Assembly: GCF_009617595.1 (NCBI RefSeq)
Contig: NZ_WIXK01000011.1
Span: 28,899 to 92,898, forward strand
Direction: 5' to 3'
DNA from: Tritonibacter aquimaris
Lineage (GTDB): Bacteria > Pseudomonadota > Alphaproteobacteria > Rhodobacterales > Rhodobacteraceae
DNA length: 64,000 nucleotides
Shown: piece after piece, positions 7,719 through 16,059 of the stretch
Numbering within the stretch: the first letter of the stretch is position 1
Layout: each line of letters opens with the position of its first letter
The notes under the pieces: model-generated
Seen by the model: only the letters and a program-made list of their open reading frames with translations
The model's database searches: none
Told to the model about the DNA's origin: nothing
Translations under genes and position numbers: made by a program

Positions 7719-8191
7719 ATAACGGATCCGCTGTAGGAAGGGCCATTGGGTTTGGAGAGGTTTTCCCATTGGGTCAGCCAGAGATCGCAGCAGCCCCCCG
7801 CCATCTGTCCCGACAGCGAGAGCGTTTCCGCATTGGCGATACTGTCAATCCAGGCGGTGCGCTTACCCATGAGGCGGCCCAGGCGCAGGGCAAAAAAACC
7901 AGGCGCTGCGCCGGTGGTGATCACCACATCGGGGCGGCTGCGCAGCATGATCCAGATGATCTGACACAGGGAATAAAGCAGACGCAGCTTTTGCCAGCGG
8001 TTGGCATCTTTCACCGCGTAAAACCGCACCTCTGCGGCGTCTTGCGGATCAGACAGAACGGTGTCGCGCAGCTGGGGATCGGTTGACACATAGGTCACCC
8101 GGCAGCCGACCCAGGCAGGGGTAAGGCGTCGCAGCTGGACCCAATGCCCACCTGCAGATGCAATTGCCAAAACATGGGGAGGCTTCTTCAC
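7715..8191 (-). CDS. PssD/Alg14-like glycosyltransferase membrane-anchor subunit
   Basis: 158 residues from a GTG at 8191. This start places HVLAIASAGGHWVQLRRL at the N-terminus as in the family and has CAGGG about nine bases upstream. A further in-frame GTG at 8254 would add 21 residues encoded by an imperfect 19-base tandem repeat, which argues against it. The Alg14 signature SAGGHW and the segment VITTGAAPGFFALRLGRLMGKRTAWIDSIA are clear. The product should recruit the PssE-like partner to the membrane and contribute the lipid-acceptor site. Translation is coupled to the downstream pssE-like gene through ATGA. Confidence 0.84.
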   Translation of the reverse strand: MKKPPHVLAIASAGGHWVQLRRLTPAWVGCRVTYVSTDPQLRDTVLSDPQDAAEVRFYAVKDANRWQKLRLLYSLCQIIWIMLRSRPDVVITTGAAPGFFALRLGRLMGKRTAWIDSIANAETLSLSGQMAGGCCDLWLTQWENLSKPNGPSYSGSVI

Positions 8192-8216
8192 GCTAAAATA
8201 CCCTGTTTCAAAACCC

Positions 8217-8255
8217 GCCGGATTGTCTCCGACCTGCCGGATTGCCTCCGGCACA
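8217..8255. repeat. Imperfect 19-base tandem repeat upstream of the pssD-like gene
   Basis: GCCGGATTGTCTCCGACCT is followed by GCCGGATTGCCTCCGGCAC. It lies just before the preferred GTG start of the pssD-like gene. Confidence 0.6.
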
Positions 8256-8403
8256 CTGCTAAAGACCGCTGGTGCGGCCGCCTGACCTGCATAAATCTAT
8301 ACCTCTTTGGGATATAGCGAAATGCTTTTTTACGCATCGGCTTATTTGCGCTGACCTTCTGCCCCTGTTTAAAACAGCCTGATCCGGGCCACAGCAGGGG
8401 CGA

Positions 8404-9063
8404 TCAGCGGGGTTTTGTGCTGTTTTTGCCTGATAAGGACAGCAGCAGCGCCGCCAGCCCGCCGCCAAGGTAGCCGCCCAGGTGGGTCTCCCAGGCCACA
8501 CCACCAGGTTGCAAAAGCCCCATAATCACATTGAGCGCGATGAGCCACAGCATCACCCGCACCACCCCCCAGCGGCTTTCCCCCGAGAGCGCGCGCCATT
8601 GCCACAGCTGCCAGGCCCCAATCAGGCCAAACAGCGCGCCAGATGCGCCCACCATCGGCTGCACACTGGCAGACAGCAGCGCAAAAGTCGCTGCCCCCAT
8701 CAAGAGCGACATCAGGTAGATGACACAAAAGCCAAAAGCCCCCGCCCGCAGCAGCACCATGCGCCCCAGAATGGCCAGCACCAGCATATTGCCCAGCAGA
8801 TGCCACAGATCCGCATGTAAAAACCCATAAGAGACAAACATCACCCAGGGTTGCAGCGCGTAATTGGGCCGCCAATTGTGCAAAATCCCGGTCCAGAAGG
8901 CGGCGTTTTGCAACGCAAGGCTGCGCCAGGGCCCGGCGGCAATCCAGCCCTGATCAGCGGCCAGAAACACCAGCTCCGGCAGGCAGCACAGCGCAATAAG
9001 CCCCCACAAAAGCAGCGCATAACGCCTGCGCGGGCGCGATGATATGGCAGGTAGCTCACTCAT
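8404..9063 (-). CDS. Rhomboid-family intramembrane serine protease
   Basis: 219 residues from ATG 9063. Six membrane segments are visible. The catalytic serine lies in GASGALFG (Ser141) and the catalytic histidine in ETHLGGYLGG (His194). The oxyanion elements FLHADLWHLLGN (His83, His88, Asn92) are intact. The protease cleaves transmembrane segments of other proteins. Rhomboids called rhombosortases process GlyGly-CTERM proteins in other bacteria; here the nearby substrates have VPLPA-CTERM tails, normally handled by exosortases, so a link is speculative. It is probably a single gene, with the GTA spike genes diverging from its start. Confidence 0.88.
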   Translation of the reverse strand: MSELPAISSRPRRRYALLLWGLIALCCLPELVFLAADQGWIAAGPWRSLALQNAAFWTGILHNWRPNYALQPWVMFVSYGFLHADLWHLLGNMLVLAILGRMVLLRAGAFGFCVIYLMSLLMGAATFALLSASVQPMVGASGALFGLIGAWQLWQWRALSGESRWGVVRVMLWLIALNVIMGLLQPGGVAWETHLGGYLGGGLAALLLSLSGKNSTKPR

Positions 9064-9195
9064 ACCCCTGTTAGAGCATAGCCAGAGGTGTCGGCAAAGC
9101 GCTTTGTAATCGCATGGAAATTTCACGCCGATCTGCGCCCGCCGCTTTCTCTGTACCTTCTCTCCTGCGTTAGATTTCCTTAGCCAGGTCTTAAC

Positions 9196-9216
9196 GGCGC
9201 GCGCGGCGCGCGCGCC
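9196..9216. repeat. Perfect G/C inverted repeat upstream of the GTA spike genes
   Basis: GGCGCGCGCG and CGCGCGCGCC are ten-base arms around a single G. The alternating CG tract could extrude a cruciform or adopt Z-DNA. It lies 65 bases before the ghsA-like start, in the divergent spacer with the rhomboid gene. It has no T-run and is not a standard terminator. Confidence 0.6.
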
Positions 9217-9280
9217 TGGGCGGCAACAGGGGCAAAAGCGCAGCTAGACTAAGCGCTCTTTCTTTCACAGGAGCCCTGTT

Positions 9281-9544
9281 ATGCCGCAATATGATCCCTT
9301 TGCCAGCCACCAGCGCAGCCTTACCAGCCCGGCGACGCGCCATTTTGCCATTACACCCGCAGATGGTGTTGATCTGCCGCTGCGCCCCCGGGTGCTGCGG
9401 GTGCTGAGCGCAGGCACGCTGGTGCTGCGCGACAGCGAAGATGACATCCTCAGCTATCAGGTGAGTGCGGGGGATATGGTGCTGTTTTCCCCCAAAGGGG
9501 TCGAAGCCACGGGCACCACGGCCACCGTTGTGGGGTGGCTCTGA
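9281..9544 (+). CDS. ghsA: GTA head-spike base protein homologue (RCAP_rcc01079 family)
   Basis: 87 residues with the small beta-barrel look of the spike-base family: RHFAITPADGVDLPLRPRVL, then GTLVLRDSEDDILSYQVSAGD and SPKGVEATGTTA. In Rhodobacter capsulatus the homologue GhsA joins head spikes of the gene transfer agent to the capsid and is co-transcribed with GhsB, away from the main GTA cluster. Here too it is followed by a ghsB-like gene, whose ATG overlaps its stop (TGATG). AGGAG lies seven bases before the ATG. It is family recognition from memory rather than a search, but size, motif pattern and partner all agree. Confidence 0.8.
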   Translation: MPQYDPFASHQRSLTSPATRHFAITPADGVDLPLRPRVLRVLSAGTLVLRDSEDDILSYQVSAGDMVLFSPKGVEATGTTATVVGWL

Positions 9545-11565
9545 TGTTGGGGCTGGGGCTGTTGTCACCACAGCGCGCCGCCGCCGAGCGGCCTTTGGCG
9601 CAGGTCGAAACCAGTGGCTGGAGCGCGCAGCTGCCTGACCCCACCGCTGTTGGTGCGCCGCTTTTGGTGCAGCGTCAGGGCTTTGACGCTGCTGCCGCCC
9701 CCCGCCGCTTTCCTCAGGAGGTGGCGCTCACCGCGCGTATTCGCGAGCCCTACCCCAATCATCAGGTGCTGAGCGCAGATCGCGTCAGTCTCAGTGATTT
9801 CATCTATCAGGGCGATCAGATCGTGGGCGCTGCCAACAATAGCACGCGGCCCGCGCCGCGCCCGATTGCCATGTGGCTGACGCCAGATTTTGAACATATC
9901 CGTACCCCGATAGCACGGGTGCAGCTGGCGGTGGCCCATGCCCATGCCCGCGCGGGTCGCCCGGTGGCGGCGGTGCGGTTCACGGTGTCAGACGGCAGCA
10001 CCAGCGCCAGCGTGTTGGTCAATACAATGACGCCCGTTGCGTTCTCGGAAACAGGGCTGACAGTGCCCTGTTTTGAAGCCGAGCTGGATCTGTCTGCGCT
10101 GGCTGAAGGCACGGTAACAGTGGATGCCACGATTTACCCCTGGGTGGGCGCGGCGATGACCCTCTCTGAGGTTGGCAGTGCAGGGCGCGCAAACATTGGC
10201 CCGCTGCAACTGGTGAATGATCACGCCGGAGGTGTGGGGACAGCTTATGCCTATGTGGATGCAGCGGGCGATGACACCTTTGGTGTTGCCTCCGGTGCCG
10301 ATACAGCGGCACAGGCCGCGCCCTTCGCAAGCCTGCGTGCTGCGGTGGCGGCTGCGCGCGCGTTCAACAACGCCAACTTTGGGCGCGACAATGCAGGGGG
10401 CGCGGTGGTTGTGGTCAATGACGGCGGACATGTCTGGCAGGATATTGCTGGGCAGGCTGGCACCACCGAATATCCCCTTGTGATCCGTGGTCAGTCGCGC
10501 GCCGGTGCGGTCCTCAGTGATGCGGGATCCAACACCACCACCTCGATCCCGGATCATATGCGATTTGAAAACATCACCCTGCGCAAAACCGGTGGCAGTC
10601 TGATCATGCTTGATAACGGCTCCGGAGATGATGCTGGCCTGCTGGTTTTTGATGCGGTAACACTGGATCAGAACGGCACCAGCAGCTATGGCGCGTGGAT
10701 CTACCGAGTGGGCCGTTTGATTGCTCGCAACAGCGATCTTGCTGCACTCGTAAATGCGTTTGGTACTGCCGCCAAGCACGTGGCGCTGATTGGCAGCCGC
10801 GATAGCGGCAGCGGCGCAGCGCTCTATAACGCAGCAGGTAGCCGGATGGTTACATTTTCCAACCTGCACGCGGGCGCGGGCGGTCGCGTTCCAGCTCGTG
10901 GCCAGCTGTGCAGCCATTCGTTTATTTCACAGGCGAGTGCTTCAGGCCGTTGCCTATCCTCTGTTGCACCCATTGGGCCTGAAGGTTTTGCGGTTATTGG
11001 TACAGTTATGGAAGCAGTCTCCGGTTCGACTGCACCTGCTGTCAGGTTGAATGCTGATGGCAATCTCGACCCGGTGGAAAACCTGGTCTTCCTCGGCAAC
11101 ACGGTGATCGGCAGCCGGGTGAACTGGCTCTATCAGGATGTTGGCTCCACCACTGTGGAGAAATCCGGCTACCGCAGCTTTAATGTGCAACTGCTGCAGA
11201 ACTGCAAATCCGATGTGTTTGGCGCAGATCCCGCGCTAAATGGCAACTGGTCGGAAATCTACAATGTGGGCAATAGCCACAATATGGCGCTGCAGGGCTC
11301 CAATCAGAATGATATCTACGGGGCTGGATCTTGGTTGGGTGAAGTCGCGGGTGTAGGGGATGTAAACGGATCTGAAGCATCGCCGCTGGATCCGCGCTGG
11401 GTGCATGACGCCAGTGTCTCGGGCACTGGTGCAGGACAGGGTGAGTATCGGCCACAGCTGGGCACGGATGTTCCGGTGCTGCCTGCGGCGCTTGCGCCTT
11501 ACAGCCATGATCAGAACGGGCGGGCGCTGGCAGAGGGCAGCTATATTGGTGCCCTATGTGGGTGA
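9544..11565 (+). CDS. ghsB: GTA head-spike fibre homologue (GhsB-like, beta-helical)
   Basis: 673 residues from ATG 9544, coupled to ghsA by TGATG. The N-terminal third (QVETSGWSAQLPDPTAV, LSLSDFIYQG-like strands) resembles the GhsB family. From about residue 230 it looks like a right-handed beta-helix: AYVDAAGDDTFGVAS, APFASLRAAVAAARAF, FENITLRKTGG, then many short strand repeats typical of tailspikes and pectate-lyase folds. In R. capsulatus GhsB forms the head-spike fibre that binds the capsular receptor, so the C-terminal half is expected to be host-range specific. Its stop abuts the stop of the convergent phosphoesterase gene with no gap. Confidence 0.72.
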   Translation: MLGLGLLSPQRAAAERPLAQVETSGWSAQLPDPTAVGAPLLVQRQGFDAAAAPRRFPQEVALTARIREPYPNHQVLSADRVSLSDFIYQGDQIVGAANNSTRPAPRPIAMWLTPDFEHIRTPIARVQLAVAHAHARAGRPVAAVRFTVSDGSTSASVLVNTMTPVAFSETGLTVPCFEAELDLSALAEGTVTVDATIYPWVGAAMTLSEVGSAGRANIGPLQLVNDHAGGVGTAYAYVDAAGDDTFGVASGADTAAQAAPFASLRAAVAAARAFNNANFGRDNAGGAVVVVNDGGHVWQDIAGQAGTTEYPLVIRGQSRAGAVLSDAGSNTTTSIPDHMRFENITLRKTGGSLIMLDNGSGDDAGLLVFDAVTLDQNGTSSYGAWIYRVGRLIARNSDLAALVNAFGTAAKHVALIGSRDSGSGAALYNAAGSRMVTFSNLHAGAGGRVPARGQLCSHSFISQASASGRCLSSVAPIGPEGFAVIGTVMEAVSGSTAPAVRLNADGNLDPVENLVFLGNTVIGSRVNWLYQDVGSTTVEKSGYRSFNVQLLQNCKSDVFGADPALNGNWSEIYNVGNSHNMALQGSNQNDIYGAGSWLGEVAGVGDVNGSEASPLDPRWVHDASVSGTGAGQGEYRPQLGTDVPVLPAALAPYSHDQNGRALAEGSYIGALCG

Positions 11566-12276
11566 TCAGCCGCGCGCCTCAAGGAATGTGATCTGGGCGG
11601 GCGCAATGCGCGCCGCACTCAGCCGCCCGGTGGCAAAAGCACCGGTGTCGATATTGATATGGCCGCGCTGCTGCAGTGGCGCGGGTTCAATCACATGCCC
11701 ATGCACAAGCCACAGCCCATCGCGCCGCCTGAGCCGGGGGAAATCCGGATGGCCCCAGATCAGATGTTTGCTGTCTTGCGCCTCAATTGGCCCGCGCGGA
11801 TCTGCGCCAGCGTGGGTGACAACCATATTGCCCGACTGCCAGAAGGCAGGCCGCGCCCGGATCCAGCTGATCAGATCCGCGCCCATGGCCTGGGAGAGCT
11901 GGTTGCGCAGATCTTCTGCGTGCTCTTCCGGGCCTTGCGGTACCGCAATGTCAAAGCTTTCCAGCGTCTCCACCCCGCCATAGCGCAGCCAGGGCGCGCC
12001 GCGATCGGGATCATCGAGAAAGCGCAGCAGCATGACCTCATGGTTGCCCATCAGGCAGGTGATTTCAGGATGCATCTGCAAAAAGCGCAACACCTGTGCG
12101 CTGTGGAGGCCGCGGTCAATATAATCGCCCACACAGACCACCGGAATTTCAGGCTCTAATTTGGATAAAAGCGCCTGAAACAGGTCAAAACAGCCGTGAA
12201 TATCCCCCACTGCATAAAACGGTGCAGCAGGGGCAATTGGGGGATCTTTCCACAGGGCTGTCCAGCGGCTCAGCAC
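11566..12276 (-). CDS. Metallophosphoesterase, PrpA/ApaH-like serine/threonine phosphatase family
   Basis: 236 residues with the complete dinuclear metal signature: GDIHGCFD (about residues 24-31), GDYIDRG (about 51-57), GNHEVM (about 76-81), and later histidines in THAGADPRG and VHGHV. Such enzymes dephosphorylate proteins, dinucleoside polyphosphates or small molecules. It begins 3 bases after the stop of the UDP-glucose dehydrogenase gene and is probably translated from the same transcript. Members of this family recur in rhizobial and roseobacter EPS loci next to sugar-nucleotide genes, perhaps as a regulatory phosphatase. Substrate unknown. Confidence 0.88.
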   Translation of the reverse strand: MLSRWTALWKDPPIAPAAPFYAVGDIHGCFDLFQALLSKLEPEIPVVCVGDYIDRGLHSAQVLRFLQMHPEITCLMGNHEVMLLRFLDDPDRGAPWLRYGGVETLESFDIAVPQGPEEHAEDLRNQLSQAMGADLISWIRARPAFWQSGNMVVTHAGADPRGPIEAQDSKHLIWGHPDFPRLRRRDGLWLVHGHVIEPAPLQQRGHINIDTGAFATGRLSAARIAPAQITFLEARG

Positions 12277-12279
12277 CGA

Positions 12280-13455
12280 TCAGTCATTGCCAAAGAGATC
12301 GCGGGTAAAGACCTTATCCGCCACATCCAGCAGCTCTTCGGTCTGGCGGTTGGCCACAATCACATCCGCCTCGGCCTTAAAGGCGGCAAGATCGCGCACC
12401 ACTTTGGAGCCGTAAAACTCATCCTCAGGCAGGCTCGGTTCATAGACAATCACCGGAATGCCCTTGGCCTTGATGCGTTTCATAATGCCCTGAACCGAGG
12501 ACTGGCGGAAATTGTCCGAGCCCGCTTTCATCACCAGACGGTGGATGCCAACGCAGGTGGGTTTGCGGCCAATGATGGCCTCGGCCAGATAATCCTTGCG
12601 GGTGCGGTTGGCGTCGACAATGGCGCGAATAAGGTTTTGCGGCACCTCGGCGTAATTGGCCAGGAGCTGTTTGCTGTCTTTGGGCAGGCAATAGCCGCCA
12701 TAGCCAAAAGACGGGTTGTTGTAATGGCTGCCAATGCGCGGATCGAGCCCGACGCCCTGGATGATCTGACGCGCGTCCAACTCGCGTGACAGCGCATAGC
12801 TGTCGAGCTCGTTGAAAAAGGCCACCCGCATTGCAAGATAGGTATTGGCAAAGAGCTTGATCGCCTCGGCCTCGGTGCTGTCGGTGAACAGCACCTCCAC
12901 GTCATCATCCAATGCACCCTGTTTCAGCAGCGCGGCAAATTGCTCGGCTGCCTCGGACTGGGCACCGACAATGATGCGCGAGGGGTGCAGATTGTCATAA
13001 AGCGCGCGCCCTTCGCGCAAAAACTCGGGGCTGAACACCACGCGATTGCTGCCAAGGCGCTGCTGCAGCCCCTGGGTAAAGCCCACCGGCACGGTGGATT
13101 TGATAATGATCGTTGCGTGATCGTTTAGCGCCAGCGCCTGTTCCACCACGCTTTCCACGGTGGAAGTGTCAAAATAGTTGGTTTGCGGGTCGTAGTTTGT
13201 GGGGGTGGCAACAATGATGAAATCCGCGCCGCCAAACGCTTCGCTTGCTGCGGTGGTTGCGCGCAGATCCAGCTCTTTGGTGGCGAGATATTCTGCCAGT
13301 TCCGCATCGACAATCGGGCTTTGGCGTTGGTTCAAAAGATCCACCCGCTCCTGGGTGATATCCAGCGCCACCACCGTATTGTGCTGGGCCAGAAGCACCG
13401 CATTGGACAATCCAACATAACCAATACCAGCAACTGCAATCTTGATTTTTGCCAT
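12280..13455 (-). CDS. ugd: UDP-glucose 6-dehydrogenase
   Basis: 391 residues from ATG 13455 (an in-frame upstream ATG at 13479 adds eight residues that do not fit the family). The Rossmann start is [19 protein letters not shown], the central domain includes [20 protein letters not shown], and the catalytic cysteine lies in [10 protein letters not shown] near residue 253. Length matches the short enterobacterial Ugd type (about 390 residues). It oxidises UDP-glucose to UDP-glucuronate with two NAD, feeding the PssD/PssE-like transferase and the UDP-glucuronate 4-epimerase at 38392-39423. It appears to be the first gene of a two-gene unit with the phosphatase. Confidence 0.93.
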   Translation of the reverse strand: MAKIKIAVAGIGYVGLSNAVLLAQHNTVVALDITQERVDLLNQRQSPIVDAELAEYLATKELDLRATTAASEAFGGADFIIVATPTNYDPQTNYFDTSTVESVVEQALALNDHATIIIKSTVPVGFTQGLQQRLGSNRVVFSPEFLREGRALYDNLHPSRIIVGAQSEAAEQFAALLKQGALDDDVEVLFTDSTEAEAIKLFANTYLAMRVAFFNELDSYALSRELDARQIIQGVGLDPRIGSHYNNPSFGYGGYCLPKDSKQLLANYAEVPQNLIRAIVDANRTRKDYLAEAIIGRKPTCVGIHRLVMKAGSDNFRQSSVQGIMKRIKAKGIPVIVYEPSLPEDEFYGSKVVRDLAAFKAEADVIVANRQTEELLDVADKVFTRDLFGND

Positions 13456-13539
13456 AACACGCATCCAACTATCGGGCACCTAAATGGGTGCAATATAACT
13501 TAGCTGCATATAGGCAGCTTCGAAGAGATCAGACAAGCC

Positions 13540-14916
13540 TCAGCCCAGTGTGGCGCGCAGCTGCTTAAGCCCCGCATTCAGGCGTTCTTGCGCCAGTTCC
13601 TGGGTTTCAGCCTCGACATAAAGACGCAGCTCGGGCGCGTTGCCCGAGGGGCGGATGTGGAGCACACCGCCTTCTGCCACCGTCATGCGCACCCCATCGG
13701 TGAGATCGAGCGCCGCTTCTGTGAGGGAGAGCGTGCCAAGAAATTCAGCACGTGCCGCGGCATCTTGTGCAAGCTTTGCCACAAAGGGCTGCGAACGTTC
13801 CTGCGCCACCTCTTGCAGGCGATCGGCCACGGTGACCACCGCAGGTTCTTGCGCAACCCGCGCCGACAAAGGCCCCGGCTGCATCAGCGCCATCAGAAGC
13901 GGCAGCACACAATCGCGGGTTTTGAGCGGGGTGAATGTGCCAGCGGGGCCTTGCGCTTCAAAGCCCAGCAGATAGCCGCCATTGGCCTCATAGCCGACCA
14001 CATTGCCCTGCCCCTGATCTGCGGCGGCCTCCATGCCTGCAATCACATAAGGGGAGCCAATCCGGGTGAGCGTCACCTGCGCAAAACCTTTCTGCGTCAC
14101 GCCGGAGTTTGAGGAAATCGGCGTCACCACAACCTCGGCCCCCAGCGCCTCAGAGGTGATCTGGCCGATGATATCACCGGGCACGATATTGCCCTGTTCA
14201 TCGGCAAGAAGCGGCCGGTCACTGTCCCCATCGGTGGAGACCAGCGCATCAAGATTATGTTCAGCGACCCAGGTTTTGATCTGGGCACGAGTGTCTGGGT
14301 CTACCGCTTCGGTATCCACCGGGATGAAGGTTCTGGAGCGGCCCAGATCAAGCACATAGGCACCAAGCTTTTCGAGGATTTCCGCCAGAAGATTGCGCCC
14401 CACCGCCGAGTGGCTGTAAAGCCCGATGCGTTTACCGCTGAGCGCGCCTGATCCGCAGGCGGTGACATAACGCGCCACAAAATCCGCGCCGACGCTGGTG
14501 TCTTTTTCAACAGAACCGCCACCAGAACGGGGGCTGCGGCCGAGGTTTTCCTTGATCGCGGCCTCATCGACTTTGGTGATTTCCCCTGTCTTAGAGTAGA
14601 ATTTCAGCCCGTTTCGATCAGCGGGGATATGGCTGCCGGTGATCATAATGGCCGCCGCGCCGCGTTTTTGCGCCGAAAGCGCCAGCGCGGGCGTTGGCAC
14701 CGCACCGCAATCAATCAGCGTAATACCTTCGCCCTGGGCGGCCTTGCGCACGGCCTCGGCAATATCAGGAGATGAGGGGCGCAGATCCCAGCCCAGGCAG
14801 ATGCCCGCGCCTACGTCACAGGCGGCAATAAAGGCGCGGATGTGATCGGCCACCAGATCCTCTGTCAGCTCCACCACCAGGCCGCGCAGCCCGCTTGTGC
14901 CAAATTTTGGTGCCAT
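13540..14916 (-). CDS. Phosphomannomutase/phosphoglucomutase family, atypical motifs
   Basis: 458 residues of the alpha-D-phosphohexomutase superfamily with all four domains. The phosphoserine loop is ITGSHIPADRNGLKFY (Ser95) rather than the common TASHNP, and the metal loop is DGDSDRPLL rather than DGDGDR. The sugar-binding loop (GYEANGGYLLGF) and the phosphate loop near the C-terminus (RPSGNAPELRLY) are present. Enzymes with GSHIP are known among phosphomannomutases, so activity is expected. It would supply mannose-1-phosphate for ManC at 39559-40980, or glucose-1-phosphate for RmlA. It lies 85 bases downstream of, and on the same strand direction as, no close partner; kpsF diverges from its start. 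Confidence 0.85.
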   Translation of the reverse strand: MAPKFGTSGLRGLVVELTEDLVADHIRAFIAACDVGAGICLGWDLRPSSPDIAEAVRKAAQGEGITLIDCGAVPTPALALSAQKRGAAAIMITGSHIPADRNGLKFYSKTGEITKVDEAAIKENLGRSPRSGGGSVEKDTSVGADFVARYVTACGSGALSGKRIGLYSHSAVGRNLLAEILEKLGAYVLDLGRSRTFIPVDTEAVDPDTRAQIKTWVAEHNLDALVSTDGDSDRPLLADEQGNIVPGDIIGQITSEALGAEVVVTPISSNSGVTQKGFAQVTLTRIGSPYVIAGMEAAADQGQGNVVGYEANGGYLLGFEAQGPAGTFTPLKTRDCVLPLLMALMQPGPLSARVAQEPAVVTVADRLQEVAQERSQPFVAKLAQDAAARAEFLGTLSLTEAALDLTDGVRMTVAEGGVLHIRPSGNAPELRLYVEAETQELAQERLNAGLKQLRATLG

Positions 14917-15042
14917 GCCCGATCTTCCTTCAGTATCTGAAATGCCTGTTTGCGCCGGACATTATCGCGCGCGCCCCCCCTTGCCTAGGCCGGTCTGCCC
15001 GCCTAGGAAGACAAAACCACCCGTGTCAGATGAGGATTTTCC

Positions 15043-16038
15043 ATGTCACAGGAACTGTCGCAAAAGATGTCAGCTGCAACGCCACAGGCATCTGCTGAGG
15101 CCATCATTGCCTCGGGCAAGGCAGTGCTCGCCACCGAGGCGGCAGCGCTGCAGCAGATGGAAGAGAACCTGCCAAAAGATTTTGCCGCCGTGGTGCAGCT
15201 GATGATGGGGGTCAAGGGACGGGTGATTGTCTCAGGCATTGGTAAATCCGGCCATATCGGGCGCAAGATTGCCGCCACGCTGGCCTCAACCGGGACGCCA
15301 TCTTATTTTGTCCATTGCGCCGAAGCGAGCCACGGTGATCTGGGCATGGTCACCACCTCTGACATCTGCCTGTTGATTTCCAATTCCGGGGAAACCACCG
15401 AGCTGCAGGATATTGTTGCCCATACCCGGCGGTTTTCCATTCCGATGGTTGCGATTTCCTCCAAAGCGGACAGCACCCTGATGAAAGCAGCCGATTATCA
15501 GCTGTGTCTGCCGGGCGCGCCTGAGGCCTGCTCGATTGGTATGGCGCCGACCACCTCAACCACGCTGACGCTGGCGCTGGGAGATGCGCTGGCGGTGGCC
15601 TTGATGGAGCAGCGCGGCTTTGTGGCGGAAGATTTCCGGGTGTTTCACCCCGGTGGCAAACTGGGGGCGCAGCTGGCAACCGTGGCGCAGCTTATGCATC
15701 AGGATCTGCCATTGGTCAGTGCAGACACGGCGATGCAGGATTGCCTGCTGACCATGACCTCCAAAGGGTTTGGCATTGCGGCTGTTGTGGACGGTGGGCG
15801 TCTGTCGGGGGTGATTTCAGATGGGGATTTGCGCCGCAATATGGCGCAGCTGATGCGGGTCAGCGCCGGGGATATTGCCAGCAAGGACCCCATTACCATT
15901 GCACCTGATGAACTGGCGGTGAGCGCGCTGGCCACCATGAATGCACGCAAGATCTCGGTGCTGATGGTGGTGGATGGCGCGGGTGCGCCGGTGGGCATTT
16001 TGCATATCCATGATTTGCTGCGCGCGGGCGTGGCGTAA
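15043..16038 (+). CDS. kpsF: KpsF/GutQ-family arabinose-5-phosphate isomerase
   Basis: 331 residues. A SIS domain (about 45-185) includes GIGKSGHIGRKIAATLASTG and ISNSGETTEL, then APTTSTTLTLALGDALA, and two CBS domains (about 210-330) follow. It interconverts ribulose-5-phosphate and arabinose-5-phosphate, the first step to Kdo. With kdsB 21 bases downstream it makes a capsule- or LPS-type CMP-Kdo unit; KdsA and KdsC are not in the window. A GAGGATTTTCC ribosome site precedes the ATG. The position in a capsule region favours KpsF over the housekeeping KdsD. Confidence 0.9.
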   Translation: MSQELSQKMSAATPQASAEAIIASGKAVLATEAAALQQMEENLPKDFAAVVQLMMGVKGRVIVSGIGKSGHIGRKIAATLASTGTPSYFVHCAEASHGDLGMVTTSDICLLISNSGETTELQDIVAHTRRFSIPMVAISSKADSTLMKAADYQLCLPGAPEACSIGMAPTTSTTLTLALGDALAVALMEQRGFVAEDFRVFHPGGKLGAQLATVAQLMHQDLPLVSADTAMQDCLLTMTSKGFGIAAVVDGGRLSGVISDGDLRRNMAQLMRVSAGDIASKDPITIAPDELAVSALATMNARKISVLMVVDGAGAPVGILHIHDLLRAGVA

Positions 16039-16059
16039 ACCTCTAACACAGGGTGTTTT

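Noticed and set aside
8404..9063. Rhombosortase assignment for the rhomboid
   Set aside because: No GlyGly-CTERM substrate is present, and the motif alone does not separate rhombosortase from ordinary rhomboids.
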